Shown here: one piece after another, positions 7,273 through 13,999 of the stretch
How the letters are laid out: each line of letters begins with the position of its first letter
How positions within the stretch are numbered: the stretch's first letter is position 1
Assembly: GCA_016872875.1 (NCBI GenBank)
Contig: VGYW01000218.1
Span: 1 to 13,999, forward strand
DNA from: Planctomycetota bacterium
GTDB lineage: Bacteria > Planctomycetota > PUPC01 > DSUN01
Direction of reading: 5' to 3'
DNA length: 13,999 nt
Position numbers and translations under genes: made by a program
Notes under the pieces: model-generated
Told to the model about the DNA's origin: nothing
The model's database searches: none
What the model saw: only the letters and a program-made list of their open reading frames with translations

Positions 7273-7635
7273 CTACTTCAGCCACAGCGCCGGCAGGCGC
7301 GTGAGGGTCTGGCTGACCGGGTCAACGAGGATGCCGACCGATTCCAGGGCCAGGACGCCCAGGATAGGTTGGCAGTGGTCGGGTCCGAAGATGATTCGGG
7401 CTGGCACGATCTCGCCCATGAACTCGAGTTCGGCGAAACCGACATCGTATTCCGTCGGGCTGCCGTCGGCCAGCTCATACGTCTTGCGGCCGCGCTTGGT
7501 GACCCCGATTCGGCGAAGCTCCCGGGCAGGGGCCATGCAGTCCGTGGCGCCTGCGTCTACCACAAACAGGGCCTCGTACTTCCGGCGTGCCTTGGCCGTG
7601 GCTCGCAATGTTGCCGTAACCTGGGTGAATCCCAT
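7273..7635 (-). CDS. Small retropepsin-like aspartic protease (clan AA)
   Basis: The 120-residue protein starts at ATG 7635, with AGGAG 7 nt upstream. The active-site region reads LFVVDAGATDCMAP, where D27 is the expected catalytic aspartate. The family usually has D-T-G or D-S-G; here it is D-A-G. The second hallmark, ILGVLALESVGILVDP (about 91-106), matches the I-L-G-x-x-x-L-E-x-x-G-x-x-V-D-P pattern of bacterial single-domain retropepsin-like proteins. Such proteins act as homodimers, each subunit giving one aspartate. No signal peptide is visible. It is separated by 86 nt from the FG-GAP gene and by 25 nt from the cupin, so it may open the downstream transcription unit. Whether it is active with alanine at the threonine position is uncertain. 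Confidence 0.83.
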   Translation of the reverse strand: MGFTQVTATLRATAKARRKYEALFVVDAGATDCMAPARELRRIGVTKRGRKTYELADGSPTEYDVGFAELEFMGEIVPARIIFGPDHCQPILGVLALESVGILVDPVSQTLTRLPALWLK

Positions 7636-7721
7636 TGGGTCTCTCCTGCAACGCGGACGGCGGACGTCCCTCTTCTGGCATTCTACCGCCTTTGGCTGCG
7701 AACGTCCACGCCGGGTCGGCC

Positions 7722-10124
7722 TCACTTGAAGTCCTCCTCGCGTATCGCGAGCCTGAGGCCCTTGGGCTCGATGGTGAGGGTCTTCTGGGCGACGCGGCCG
7801 TCGGTGAGGCAGACGGAGAGCTGGCACTTGCCAAGCGGGAGGCCGAAGTGGGCGACGGGCGTGGCCTGGCCGCCGCAGCTCTCGCCGCCGTTGAGCTCGC
7901 GGAGGCCGAGCGGGCGGCCCTTGTCGTCGGCCACGCGGACGACGGCTCCCACAAGCCCCTTGCGAGCCTGGACGCGGACGGTGAGGGCGGCGCGGTCGGG
8001 GGCACGGTCCATGTCGTTGGCCAGGATGGCCACGCGGCCGTCCTGGCTCAAGGCGAGGTCGAGGTCGCCATCGTCGTCGGCATCGGCGAAGGAGGCGGCG
8101 AAGGCGAGGCCGAGGCCCCCGAGGCCGGCGTTCGCCGAGGCATCGCGGAAGCGGCCCTTGCCGTCCCCCAGGTAGAGGCGAGGCGGGGCCTTCACATAGC
8201 AGACCAGGAGGTCGAGGAAGCCGTCGTTGTTCACGTCGCCCCAGGCCGCGGAGAAGGAGGGCTCGGCCGCGCCCGCCAGGTCGCCCGCGGCGGAGGCTAC
8301 GTCGGTGAACGTGCCGTCGTTGTTATTGCGATAGAGTTTGGGCCTGGCAGGGCCGGGCACGAAGAGGTCGAGGTCGCCGTCGTTGTCGTAGTCGGCGAAG
8401 ACGAGCCCGCGCTTGGCCTCGTTGGAGGTGCCGAAGCGGATGCCGGCGCGGGAGTCGAGCTTGAAGCCCTTGCCGCCCTCGTTGTGGGCGAGCACGCCGT
8501 CGCCGAGGTTGTAGAGGAAGTCGGTGTAGCCGTCGCCGTCGTAGTCGGCGAAGGCGACGAAGTCGCCGTTGCCGACCCCGAGCCCCTTTGGGCCGAGGCC
8601 AACCTTGTCGCTGACGTCCCGGAAGCGGGCCGGCCCCTTGCCGGTGTTCTCGAAGAGGCGGATGCCGTGCTCGCCGTTGGTGATGAGGGCGTCGGGCAGG
8701 CCATCGCCGTTGTAGTCAATCCAGCCAGCTCCCTCGGGGTTTCGCTCCTTCGGGGCGGGCAGGAGCCTGGCGTCGTCGCGGAACGGGGTGGAGGCCTGGG
8801 TGAAGAGGCGGAAGGCGCCGGTCAGGAGGTCCGGGTGGCCGTCGCCGTCGTAGTCGGCCCAGGCTGCGGCGCGGGAACCGCTCGAGACGCCGAATGGGGC
8901 GGCGAGCTCGCGGAATGGGCCGCCGTCGTTGATGAGGAGCAGGTTGCCCTGCGAGGCGCAGGCGTAGAGGTCGAGCCGCTCGTCGCCGTTGACGTCCGCC
9001 CACGAGAGGCCCCTTGCCTCGCCGCCCGCGGCGCGCGGGGCGGAGGCCAGGAGGCGGAACCCGCCGCCCTTGCGCGGGCCGATGCGCCCGAAGGCTACGC
9101 TCCCCCTCCTCGGCATGCCCTCCACGATCAGCATTATCTTGTCCACCCGCCCTTCATTGGGGAGGGGGAGCGAGTGCTCCCAGTTGGAGGCCTGCGACTT
9201 GAAGGTGCGCCCCGCAAGCTGGAAGCTCACCTGCGCGGCCCTGGCCCTCGGCGGGACGCTGACGGGTGGCGACTCGAGCATCGCCCACTCGGGCGCGGCG
9301 CCGAAGGCCACGGAGACCGCGAGCGGGCGGTCGGACGCATTGTCCACCTCGGCCGCGAACCGTGTGCCGCCCGAGAGGTCAATGTGGTGGAGGATGGCGA
9401 CGGCCAGCTTTCTTTCGGGCTGCCCGTCGCAATCAACGCGCAGGAGCTTGCCGCGCTTGCCCGCCTCCTCGACCGCGAGGCGTGCGGGGCGAGCCCAGGA
9501 GTCGTCCACGTACCAGCCTGGGATGGCCTCGAGGCCGGCCGCGGCCTCCTCGACACGCGGGGCGCGCACCGGCGGCGGGCCGGGGCGGCGCGGGTCGAGC
9601 GACGGCAGCTTCGGGTTCGGCCTCGGCGCCGCCACGCGGCGGGCCAACACGTCGTCCGTCAGCTTCACCAGCTCCGCCGTCGTGCCGTCGAACGTGCGGT
9701 TCATCCTGATCTCGATGTGGGTCATGCGCCACCAGACGCGGCTCTTGTCGGGCTCGTCGGTCGCGTAGAACTGCACCCAGTGGTCGCCGAGGTGCGCGCA
9801 GGAGAGGATGTTGTTGCCCTCGCGGCGATAGAAGAGGAGGAAGGGCTGGCCGGGCTGGAGGCGCGCGAGCGTGTAGTCGGACTGGTCGGCCGCGGCGATC
9901 CCCAGGTTCAGTTGCACCCGCGGGATTTCGACGCGGCCCTTGAGCGCGCGGTCCACGATTGCGATGGCCGCTCGCTTCTCCTTGTTGACCGCCTCGATCT
10001 TGCCGGCGACGACGTGGGTGGACTCGTCGAGGACCTGTTGGAGGGGATAGAGCGCCTCGATGTAGGCGATGGCCTCGCCGCCCACGAGGAGCGCGAGCAA
10101 TGCGCAGTGAACTCTCAGCAGCAT
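7722..10124 (-). CDS. Exported FG-GAP/VCBS seven-repeat propeller protein with ASPIC/UnbV-like tail
   Basis: The 800-residue protein begins with a signal peptide (about 1-20, LLALLVGGEAIA). Residues 20-165 form an unassigned N-terminal domain with a Trp pair (WWRMTHIEIR). A Pro-rich linker at about 166-190 follows, then a second unassigned region to about 365. Seven calcium-binding D-x-[DN]-x-D-G-type loops come next, near residues 377, 424, 470, 527, 578, 630 and 681, for example DYDGDGHPDL and DADDDGDLDL. Seven repeats are enough for one closed integrin-like beta-propeller. The end (about 712-785, with RELNGGESCGGQ and HFGLPLG) matches the ASPIC/UnbV module. It is likely a surface or periplasmic binding protein. 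ATG 10124 follows TGAGGAA at close spacing. Confidence 0.9.
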   Translation of the reverse strand: MLLRVHCALLALLVGGEAIAYIEALYPLQQVLDESTHVVAGKIEAVNKEKRAAIAIVDRALKGRVEIPRVQLNLGIAAADQSDYTLARLQPGQPFLLFYRREGNNILSCAHLGDHWVQFYATDEPDKSRVWWRMTHIEIRMNRTFDGTTAELVKLTDDVLARRVAAPRPNPKLPSLDPRRPGPPPVRAPRVEEAAAGLEAIPGWYVDDSWARPARLAVEEAGKRGKLLRVDCDGQPERKLAVAILHHIDLSGGTRFAAEVDNASDRPLAVSVAFGAAPEWAMLESPPVSVPPRARAAQVSFQLAGRTFKSQASNWEHSLPLPNEGRVDKIMLIVEGMPRRGSVAFGRIGPRKGGGFRLLASAPRAAGGEARGLSWADVNGDERLDLYACASQGNLLLINDGGPFRELAAPFGVSSGSRAAAWADYDGDGHPDLLTGAFRLFTQASTPFRDDARLLPAPKERNPEGAGWIDYNGDGLPDALITNGEHGIRLFENTGKGPARFRDVSDKVGLGPKGLGVGNGDFVAFADYDGDGYTDFLYNLGDGVLAHNEGGKGFKLDSRAGIRFGTSNEAKRGLVFADYDNDGDLDLFVPGPARPKLYRNNNDGTFTDVASAAGDLAGAAEPSFSAAWGDVNNDGFLDLLVCYVKAPPRLYLGDGKGRFRDASANAGLGGLGLAFAASFADADDDGDLDLALSQDGRVAILANDMDRAPDRAALTVRVQARKGLVGAVVRVADDKGRPLGLRELNGGESCGGQATPVAHFGLPLGKCQLSVCLTDGRVAQKTLTIEPKGLRLAIREEDFK

Positions 10125-10165
10125 GTCGTTTCCTCAGCAACTCCTGCCACGGGAAGTACCGGTTC

Positions 10166-10297
10166 GTAGTGCGGCCTTCAGGCCGTTTCTTCCTTCCCCC
10201 GTTCACGGGGGGATTGAGGGGGTCGAGGCTCCAGCCCCCACCCCGGCCCTCCCCACGGCCGGGGAGGGAGCAGAGAACGGGCTAAAGCCCGCACTAC
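10166..10297. repeat. Intergenic composite palindromic element
   Basis: It lies in the 214-bp gap between the YdjY-acylphosphatase and FG-GAP genes. The ends are inverted: GTAGTG (10166-10171) with hairpin CGGCC-TTCA-GGCCG (10172-10185), and hairpin CGGGCT-AA-AGCCCG (10278-10291) with CACTAC (10292-10297). The 20-bp ends match at 17 positions as inverted copies. Between them are two more stems, CCCCCG-TTCA-CGGGGG (10196-10211) and CCCCGGCC/GGCCGGGG (10241-10248 and 10257-10264). It could form hairpins in the readthrough transcript. Confidence 0.7.
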
Positions 10298-10338
10298 AAA
10301 CGTGGCTTGCTCTATCGGCGGGTCTCCTCAACAGAGAC

Positions 10339-11265
10339 TCAGTAGCGGATGCCGAAGTCGTCGAACTCACCCGTGGCGGGCTCGTCCTTGGCCTCGAGGT
10401 TTTCGACCTTGGCGGCGCGTGGGCCGGCCTTGAGCTTTTCGAGGAGGGCGGCCACCTTGTCGGGCGCCCCCTCGATGACGCCCTCCACGCGGCCGTCGGG
10501 CAGGTTCTTCACCCAGCCCTTGAGCCCGAGCACGCGGGCCTCGCGCTCGGCCCAGGCCCGGAAGCCAACGCCCTGGACGCGGCCGCTGATGAAGACGTGG
10601 ACGCGCTTCGCCCCCTCGGCGGCCTTCGGCATCACGCGCTCGAAGACTACGACCGCGGGCGTGCCCGGCTTCGGCAGCTCGCGCGCGTTCGGAACGTAGA
10701 TGTTCTGCTCCTTGCACTCGGCGCGCGGGTTCTGGATGAGCGGCGTGGCGTCCTGCCAGTGCAGGCCGACAAGATTCTTGGAGGTGTTGACCTGGAGGAC
10801 CTCCTTGTTTGCGGCGGGGTCGAAGCCCTTGATGGAGCCTGTGAAGGCCCACGGGCCGGCGTCGAGCGCCTTGCCGGTCTTCTTCGAGACCACGAGCTCG
10901 TCGGCGGGGCGGCGCACCTTCTTGCCCTCGGCCTCGTACTCGGCGAAGATGCGGACGCCTTTGCCCTTCGGCGGGTCGCCCTCCTTGGCCGGCTCGCCCG
11001 GCTCCAGGCCGATCTTCAGGAGGGCCTGGTGCAGCTCGTCGGGCGTGCAGTCCACCACGAGGACCGTTTCGTACTCCTTGCCGCCCTTGGCGACCACGAG
11101 GTACTCGATGGCGCCCTTGAGCACGTCGTAGGTGCCCTGCTTGGCGAAGGCCCCAGTGGCGGCGGCCGTCTTCGCCTTCTCGTCCACAGTGAGCGTGGCC
11201 GCCGTCGCGGCCAGCGCCCACGAGGCCAACAATGCGGTGGAACACGCTGGAAGCGGCAGACTCAT
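10339..11265 (-). CDS. Exported fusion of a YdjY-type domain and an acylphosphatase
   Basis: The 308-residue protein has a signal peptide (about 1-23, ALLASWALAATAA). Residues about 25-215 match the YdjY-type domain: KGAIEYLVVAKGGKEYETVLVVD followed by LHQALLKIGLEPG. This domain is common in exported planctomycete proteins and its function is unknown. Residues about 220-308 are a complete acylphosphatase domain, RVHVFISGRVQGVGFRAW and GWVKNLPDGRVEG, with the catalytic arginine at R236 and asparagine at N254. Acylphosphatases hydrolyse acyl-phosphates and are normally free cytosolic proteins of about 90-100 residues, so a signal peptide and fusion are unusual. ATG 11265 has AAGGAG 7 nt upstream. 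A possible promoter lies about 50 nt upstream of the start, so it may be transcribed separately from the membrane-protein gene. Confidence 0.88.
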   Translation of the reverse strand: MSLPLPACSTALLASWALAATAATLTVDEKAKTAAATGAFAKQGTYDVLKGAIEYLVVAKGGKEYETVLVVDCTPDELHQALLKIGLEPGEPAKEGDPPKGKGVRIFAEYEAEGKKVRRPADELVVSKKTGKALDAGPWAFTGSIKGFDPAANKEVLQVNTSKNLVGLHWQDATPLIQNPRAECKEQNIYVPNARELPKPGTPAVVVFERVMPKAAEGAKRVHVFISGRVQGVGFRAWAEREARVLGLKGWVKNLPDGRVEGVIEGAPDKVAALLEKLKAGPRAAKVENLEAKDEPATGEFDDFGIRY

Positions 11266-11315
11266 AGGGGAACTCCTTGCCGCGGACGCTGAGGCCGACC
11301 GGCTCGACTGCCTGG

Positions 11316-11348
11316 ATTATACTACCAAATGGCGGGGGAGAATGTAAA
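11316..11348 (-). promoter_or_regulatory. Candidate sigma-70-type promoter for the YdjY-acylphosphatase gene
   Basis: In this 112-bp gap the minus strand has TATAAT (11316-11321) within TAGTATAATCC, and TTTACA at 11343-11348. The spacing is 21 nt to TATAAT, or 18 nt to the overlapping TAGTAT (11319-11324), so the -35 fit is imperfect. An AT-rich consensus -10 in such GC-rich DNA, about 45 nt upstream of the start, makes it plausible. Confidence 0.4.
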
Positions 11349-11377
11349 AGACTGTAATGGCCTGTGGAAATCGGTCA

Positions 11378-13450
11378 CTACCGCCTCAACTCGTAGATGC
11401 GGCAGTTGGCGTCCTGGTGGACGAGCTTGAAGCCGTCGGGGCGAAGGCGGATCCAGTCCGTCTCCTGCGGCTCCCGCCGCCGGTCGTCCAGGGGAAACTC
11501 GGGGTTGAGCTGAACGAATACGTGAGTGGTCCCGGCCGCACGAAGGTTTGACATCCAGGTGGCCGAATCGTCGCCCGCCGGGACGTAGCGCACCACGTTC
11601 TGGAGCCGCCGGCCCATCAGCGGGTAGAAGAACCAGTGGTCGCCGAAGCCTGGCGAGAAGCTGGCGAGGGCAACCACCCGGCCCGGCTCCAGCTTGTCGC
11701 AGAACGCCCAGCCGTCCACCCAGTGCCGAGGGATCGGGTGCAGATCGGTCCGCGTGGCATAGAAACGGCCACGCTTCGCGTCCCGAACCCATGCCAGCGC
11801 GATGGCTCCGCCAAGCAGCCCGACGGTGGCCAGTGCAACAACGAGAAACCGAGGAAAGCGTTTCACGAGCAAGGCAAGAGCCAGCGCAACCGGCACGACG
11901 CACGCCACAAGGAGGAGGACATCCGGCGAATCTGGCAGGACGCACATCACGCAGAGGTCGAGGAGCAGGAACCCGCAGAGGACAGCGCGGACGACCGCCG
12001 CCGCTCGCGCTGTCCAGAGGAGCGACACGCCGGCCAGCGCGCTCGCCGCCATCAGCCCCACGGGCAGCCCGAGGAGCCGGCAACAGCTCAAGTGCCAGAA
12101 ACGCCTCACGATCGCCGACTTCGCCGAAGGATCGAGGTAGAAGGCGAGGAGCGGCACGATCCAGCACAACGCCAATGCCCGCAGGAGCCCGCGCGACGGA
12201 GAATGTCTGGCGCGGGCGAGAGCCAGGAGTGCGAGCGCGGCCAGGAGAGGCATCTTCGGCCCCCAACTGAGCGGCGCAGGCTCCTCCCCGTAGGAGTATG
12301 TCGCGGAGCGGGCGAGCTGCCGCACGTCGTCCCGCCAGCTCCCTCGGCCGAGGATGCGCTCGGCCTCGGACGCCCAGGCGGAACCAGGAAAGACGTTCGC
12401 CCCCAGGACTCGCACGTTCATTGGATAGAGCGGGTTGCCCGTCTCTGCCCAGTTGCGGATGTGGCGGTAGCCGCCGAAGGCTACCATGAGAACGGCGCAA
12501 AGCCCGAGTGTCGCAGGGAGAGATTTCCGGCTTTGGCGCCAGGCCGCAGCCAACATGAGCACGCAGAGGAGTCCCGCCGGCAGGAGCGCCGAGTGCTTCG
12601 CCCCCACGCTCAGGGCGCACGCCAGGAACCCCATCGTGGCGTCGGGCCAGCTCCACGCCCGCAGACACCTCGCCATGAACAGCGCCCCGGCCAGCAGGAG
12701 CGCCGCCACGAAGATGTCCGCGTACTGCGTCGTAACGTAAGCCAACATCGCGGGCGACAGGCAGACGAAGCCCGCCGCCAGCGAGCTGTCCTCAAGCCCC
12801 AGCTCAAGCTCCCGGCATAGCCCGTACACGCTCACTGCTGCGAGAGCCAGCAGCGGCAGGTTCACGAAGTTCACCAGGAAGTCGCTATGGAACGGCAGCA
12901 TCACCCAGGCCAGGAGCGCGTGGAAGTTGGTCGGGAAGTAAGCGTAGTCGCTCACCCCCTTGGGATAGGGCAGGTCCACCAGGCCGCCCGCCTGCACCCA
13001 GGTGCCCGCCACGTAGTTGTGGAAGTTCAGCGAATCGTAGGAGAGCGGCGGCCACACCGCGGCCCGGTAGAGCGCGAAGAGCGCGACGATGCCCACGCCG
13101 AGCAGGAGCGCCCCGCCCCGCGAGGCCGCGACGAGCCTGAGCCAACCGGCGCAGCGCCGCCAATCGCCGCCATCGCCCCGGCGACCGCCCCAGGCCAGAT
13201 GGGCGGCCGCCGCGAAGGCCGCCGCAGCAAACGCCGCCGCCCACCGGTTCAACGCCCCTGCGAGCGCCAACGGGTAGAAGATGGCCATCACCAGCGCAAG
13301 TGAAACCGTGGCGTTCGCCGCCAGCCGCACCGAAGCCCGCGCACCGGGCCAGAAGCGCCGCGCTGCCAGGTGCCCGCACCAGCCCAGGGCACCAGTGGCC
13401 ACGAGCGTCAGGAGAAGCCCGATCGATGTCCCCACCGCCATTTCGACCAT
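11378..13450 (-). CDS. Polytopic membrane protein, GT-C-like glycosyltransferase (ArnT/PMT/RgtA-like)
   Basis: I start at ATG 13450 (690 residues) because AAGGG lies 8 nt upstream; ATG 13471 and GTG 13477 are in-frame alternatives inside the first copy of the palindromic array. The protein has about ten or more hydrophobic segments, beginning with TSIGLLLTLVATGALGW. After the third or fourth segment comes a loop with WPPLSYDSLNFHNY, where D139 fits the catalytic aspartate of the first loop in GT-C enzymes, and then YFPTNFHALLAWVMLP, a common pattern in dolichyl/polyprenyl-phosphate-sugar transferases. A soluble C-terminal part (about 575-690, including LRAAGTTHVFVQLNP) should face the periplasm. 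The likely role is transfer of a sugar from a polyprenyl-phosphate donor to lipid or protein; donor and acceptor are unknown. It is the first gene downstream of the 74-bp array. Confidence 0.8.
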   Translation of the reverse strand: MVEMAVGTSIGLLLTLVATGALGWCGHLAARRFWPGARASVRLAANATVSLALVMAIFYPLALAGALNRWAAAFAAAAFAAAAHLAWGGRRGDGGDWRRCAGWLRLVAASRGGALLLGVGIVALFALYRAAVWPPLSYDSLNFHNYVAGTWVQAGGLVDLPYPKGVSDYAYFPTNFHALLAWVMLPFHSDFLVNFVNLPLLALAAVSVYGLCRELELGLEDSSLAAGFVCLSPAMLAYVTTQYADIFVAALLLAGALFMARCLRAWSWPDATMGFLACALSVGAKHSALLPAGLLCVLMLAAAWRQSRKSLPATLGLCAVLMVAFGGYRHIRNWAETGNPLYPMNVRVLGANVFPGSAWASEAERILGRGSWRDDVRQLARSATYSYGEEPAPLSWGPKMPLLAALALLALARARHSPSRGLLRALALCWIVPLLAFYLDPSAKSAIVRRFWHLSCCRLLGLPVGLMAASALAGVSLLWTARAAAVVRAVLCGFLLLDLCVMCVLPDSPDVLLLVACVVPVALALALLVKRFPRFLVVALATVGLLGGAIALAWVRDAKRGRFYATRTDLHPIPRHWVDGWAFCDKLEPGRVVALASFSPGFGDHWFFYPLMGRRLQNVVRYVPAGDDSATWMSNLRAAGTTHVFVQLNPEFPLDDRRREPQETDWIRLRPDGFKLVHQDANCRIYELRR

Positions 13451-13458
13451 CGCTGGAA

Positions 13459-13463
13459 CCCTT
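13459..13463 (-). promoter_or_regulatory. Shine-Dalgarno AAGGG supporting the start at 13450
   Basis: AAGGG on the minus strand lies 8 nt before ATG 13450. The two upstream alternatives, at 13471 and 13477, fall within the palindrome and have no clear ribosome binding site, which favours the shorter protein. Confidence 0.45.
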
Positions 13464-13468
13464 GCTCT

Positions 13469-13999
13469 CATTCTCACATTCTTGAGAATGTGAGAATGAC
13501 CACGGCCAGGCCCATCGCGCCCTCCTCTGGCGCCTTCGCCCTCATTCTCACATTCTTGAGAATGTGAGAATGACCACGGCCAGGCCCATCGCGCCCTCCT
13601 CTGGCGCCTTCGCCCTCATTCCCACATTCTTGAGAATGTGAGAATGACCACGGCCAGGCCCATCGCGCCGTCCTCCGGCGCCTTTGCCCTCATTCTCACA
13701 TTCTTGAGAATGTGAGAATGACCACGGCCAGCCCCATCGCGCCGTCCTCTGGCGCCTTCGCCCTCATTCTCACATTCTTGAGAATGTGAGAATGACCACG
13801 GCCAGGCCCATCGCGCCCTCCTCTGGCGCCTTTGCCCTCATTCCCACATTCTTGAGAATGTGAGAATGACCGCGGCCAGGCCCATCGCGCCCTCCTCTGG
13901 CGCCTTCGCCCTCATTCTCACATTCTTGAGAATGTGAGAATGACCACGGCCAGGCCCATCGCGCCCTCCTCTGGCGCCTTCGCCCTCATTCCCACATTC
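13469..13999. repeat. 74-bp tandem array with a 30-bp palindrome in each unit (runs off the window)
   Basis: Palindromes start at 13469, 13543, 13617, 13691, 13765, 13839, 13913 and 13987, exactly 74 bp apart; the eighth copy is cut by the window end. Each has 14-bp arms (CATTCTCACATTCT and AGAATGTGAGAATG) around a TG centre, and each arm contains CATTCT twice. Copies 3, 6 and 8 carry one T-to-C change in the left arm. The 44-bp segments between palindromes are almost identical (one to four substitutions among copies), so this is a minisatellite-like array and not a CRISPR. The period of 74 bp is close to seven turns of B-DNA. Since 74 is not a multiple of three, no long frame runs through it. 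The stretch contains no gene I can support. Confidence 0.92.

Noticed and set aside
7636..7827. Longer start for the retropepsin-like gene
   Set aside because: The extra residues overlap the FG-GAP gene and are Arg/Pro-rich; ATG 7635 has AGGAG at good spacing and begins the conserved domain.
7635..10169. 844-codon open frame on the plus strand opposite the FG-GAP gene
   Set aside because: Low-complexity antisense frame; the minus strand has seven calcium-binding repeats and a signal peptide.
11322..12668. 448-codon minus-strand frame inside the membrane-protein gene
   Set aside because: It is Arg/Pro/Gly-rich and lies wholly within the other frame, which shows transmembrane segments and the GT-C motifs.
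13469..13999. CRISPR array (regular 30-bp palindromic repeats)
   Set aside because: The 44-bp segments between palindromes are nearly identical rather than unique, so the true unit is 74 bp and the structure is a tandem repeat.

Overview
This is a GC-rich bacterial window that best fits a member of the Planctomycetota or a near relative in the PVC group. The inference rests on gene content: exported FG-GAP/ASPIC and PQQ-like propeller proteins, a YdjY-domain protein, an exported amidohydrolase, and many short GNCCC-GAA-GGGNC palindromes between genes. No rRNA or marker gene is present, so the assignment is tentative.

Layout. The left edge holds the 3' part of a plus-strand aldo/keto reductase with a C-terminal 4Fe-4S region (1-813). 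A convergent 442-bp gap (814-1255) carries a hairpin and a composite inverted-repeat element. All genes from 1256 to 13450 are on the minus strand. In transcription order they are: a polytopic GT-C-like membrane protein (13450-11378); an exported YdjY-acylphosphatase fusion (11265-10339); an exported seven-repeat FG-GAP protein with an ASPIC/UnbV-like tail (10124-7722); a small retropepsin-like protease (7635-7273); a cupin (7247-6900); an exported PQQ-like propeller protein (6896-5709); a 902-residue exported protein of unknown function (5707-2999); and an exported amidohydrolase (2986-1256). The last five genes are separated by 25, 3, 1 and 12 nt and look like one transcription unit. A possible promoter precedes the YdjY-acylphosphatase gene.

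Repeats are the most striking part. Three composite palindromic elements (914-1199, 5449-5653, 10166-10297) are built on the same plan of nested or mirrored hairpins. One of them lies inside the 902-residue ORF and lengthens its N-terminus without breaking the frame. The right end of the window (13469-13999, continuing past the edge) is a 74-bp tandem array. Each unit has a 30-bp near-perfect palindrome and a 44-bp segment. The array runs directly into the start of the membrane-protein gene and resembles a multiplied copy of that gene's start region. It is not a CRISPR.

How the genes may work together: six of the eight complete genes encode exported or membrane proteins, and the unit from 7635 to 1256 combines a hydrolase, a propeller protein, a cupin and a large unknown exported protein. 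That suggests envelope or periplasmic processing of some polymer or small amide, but the substrate cannot be read from the sequence.
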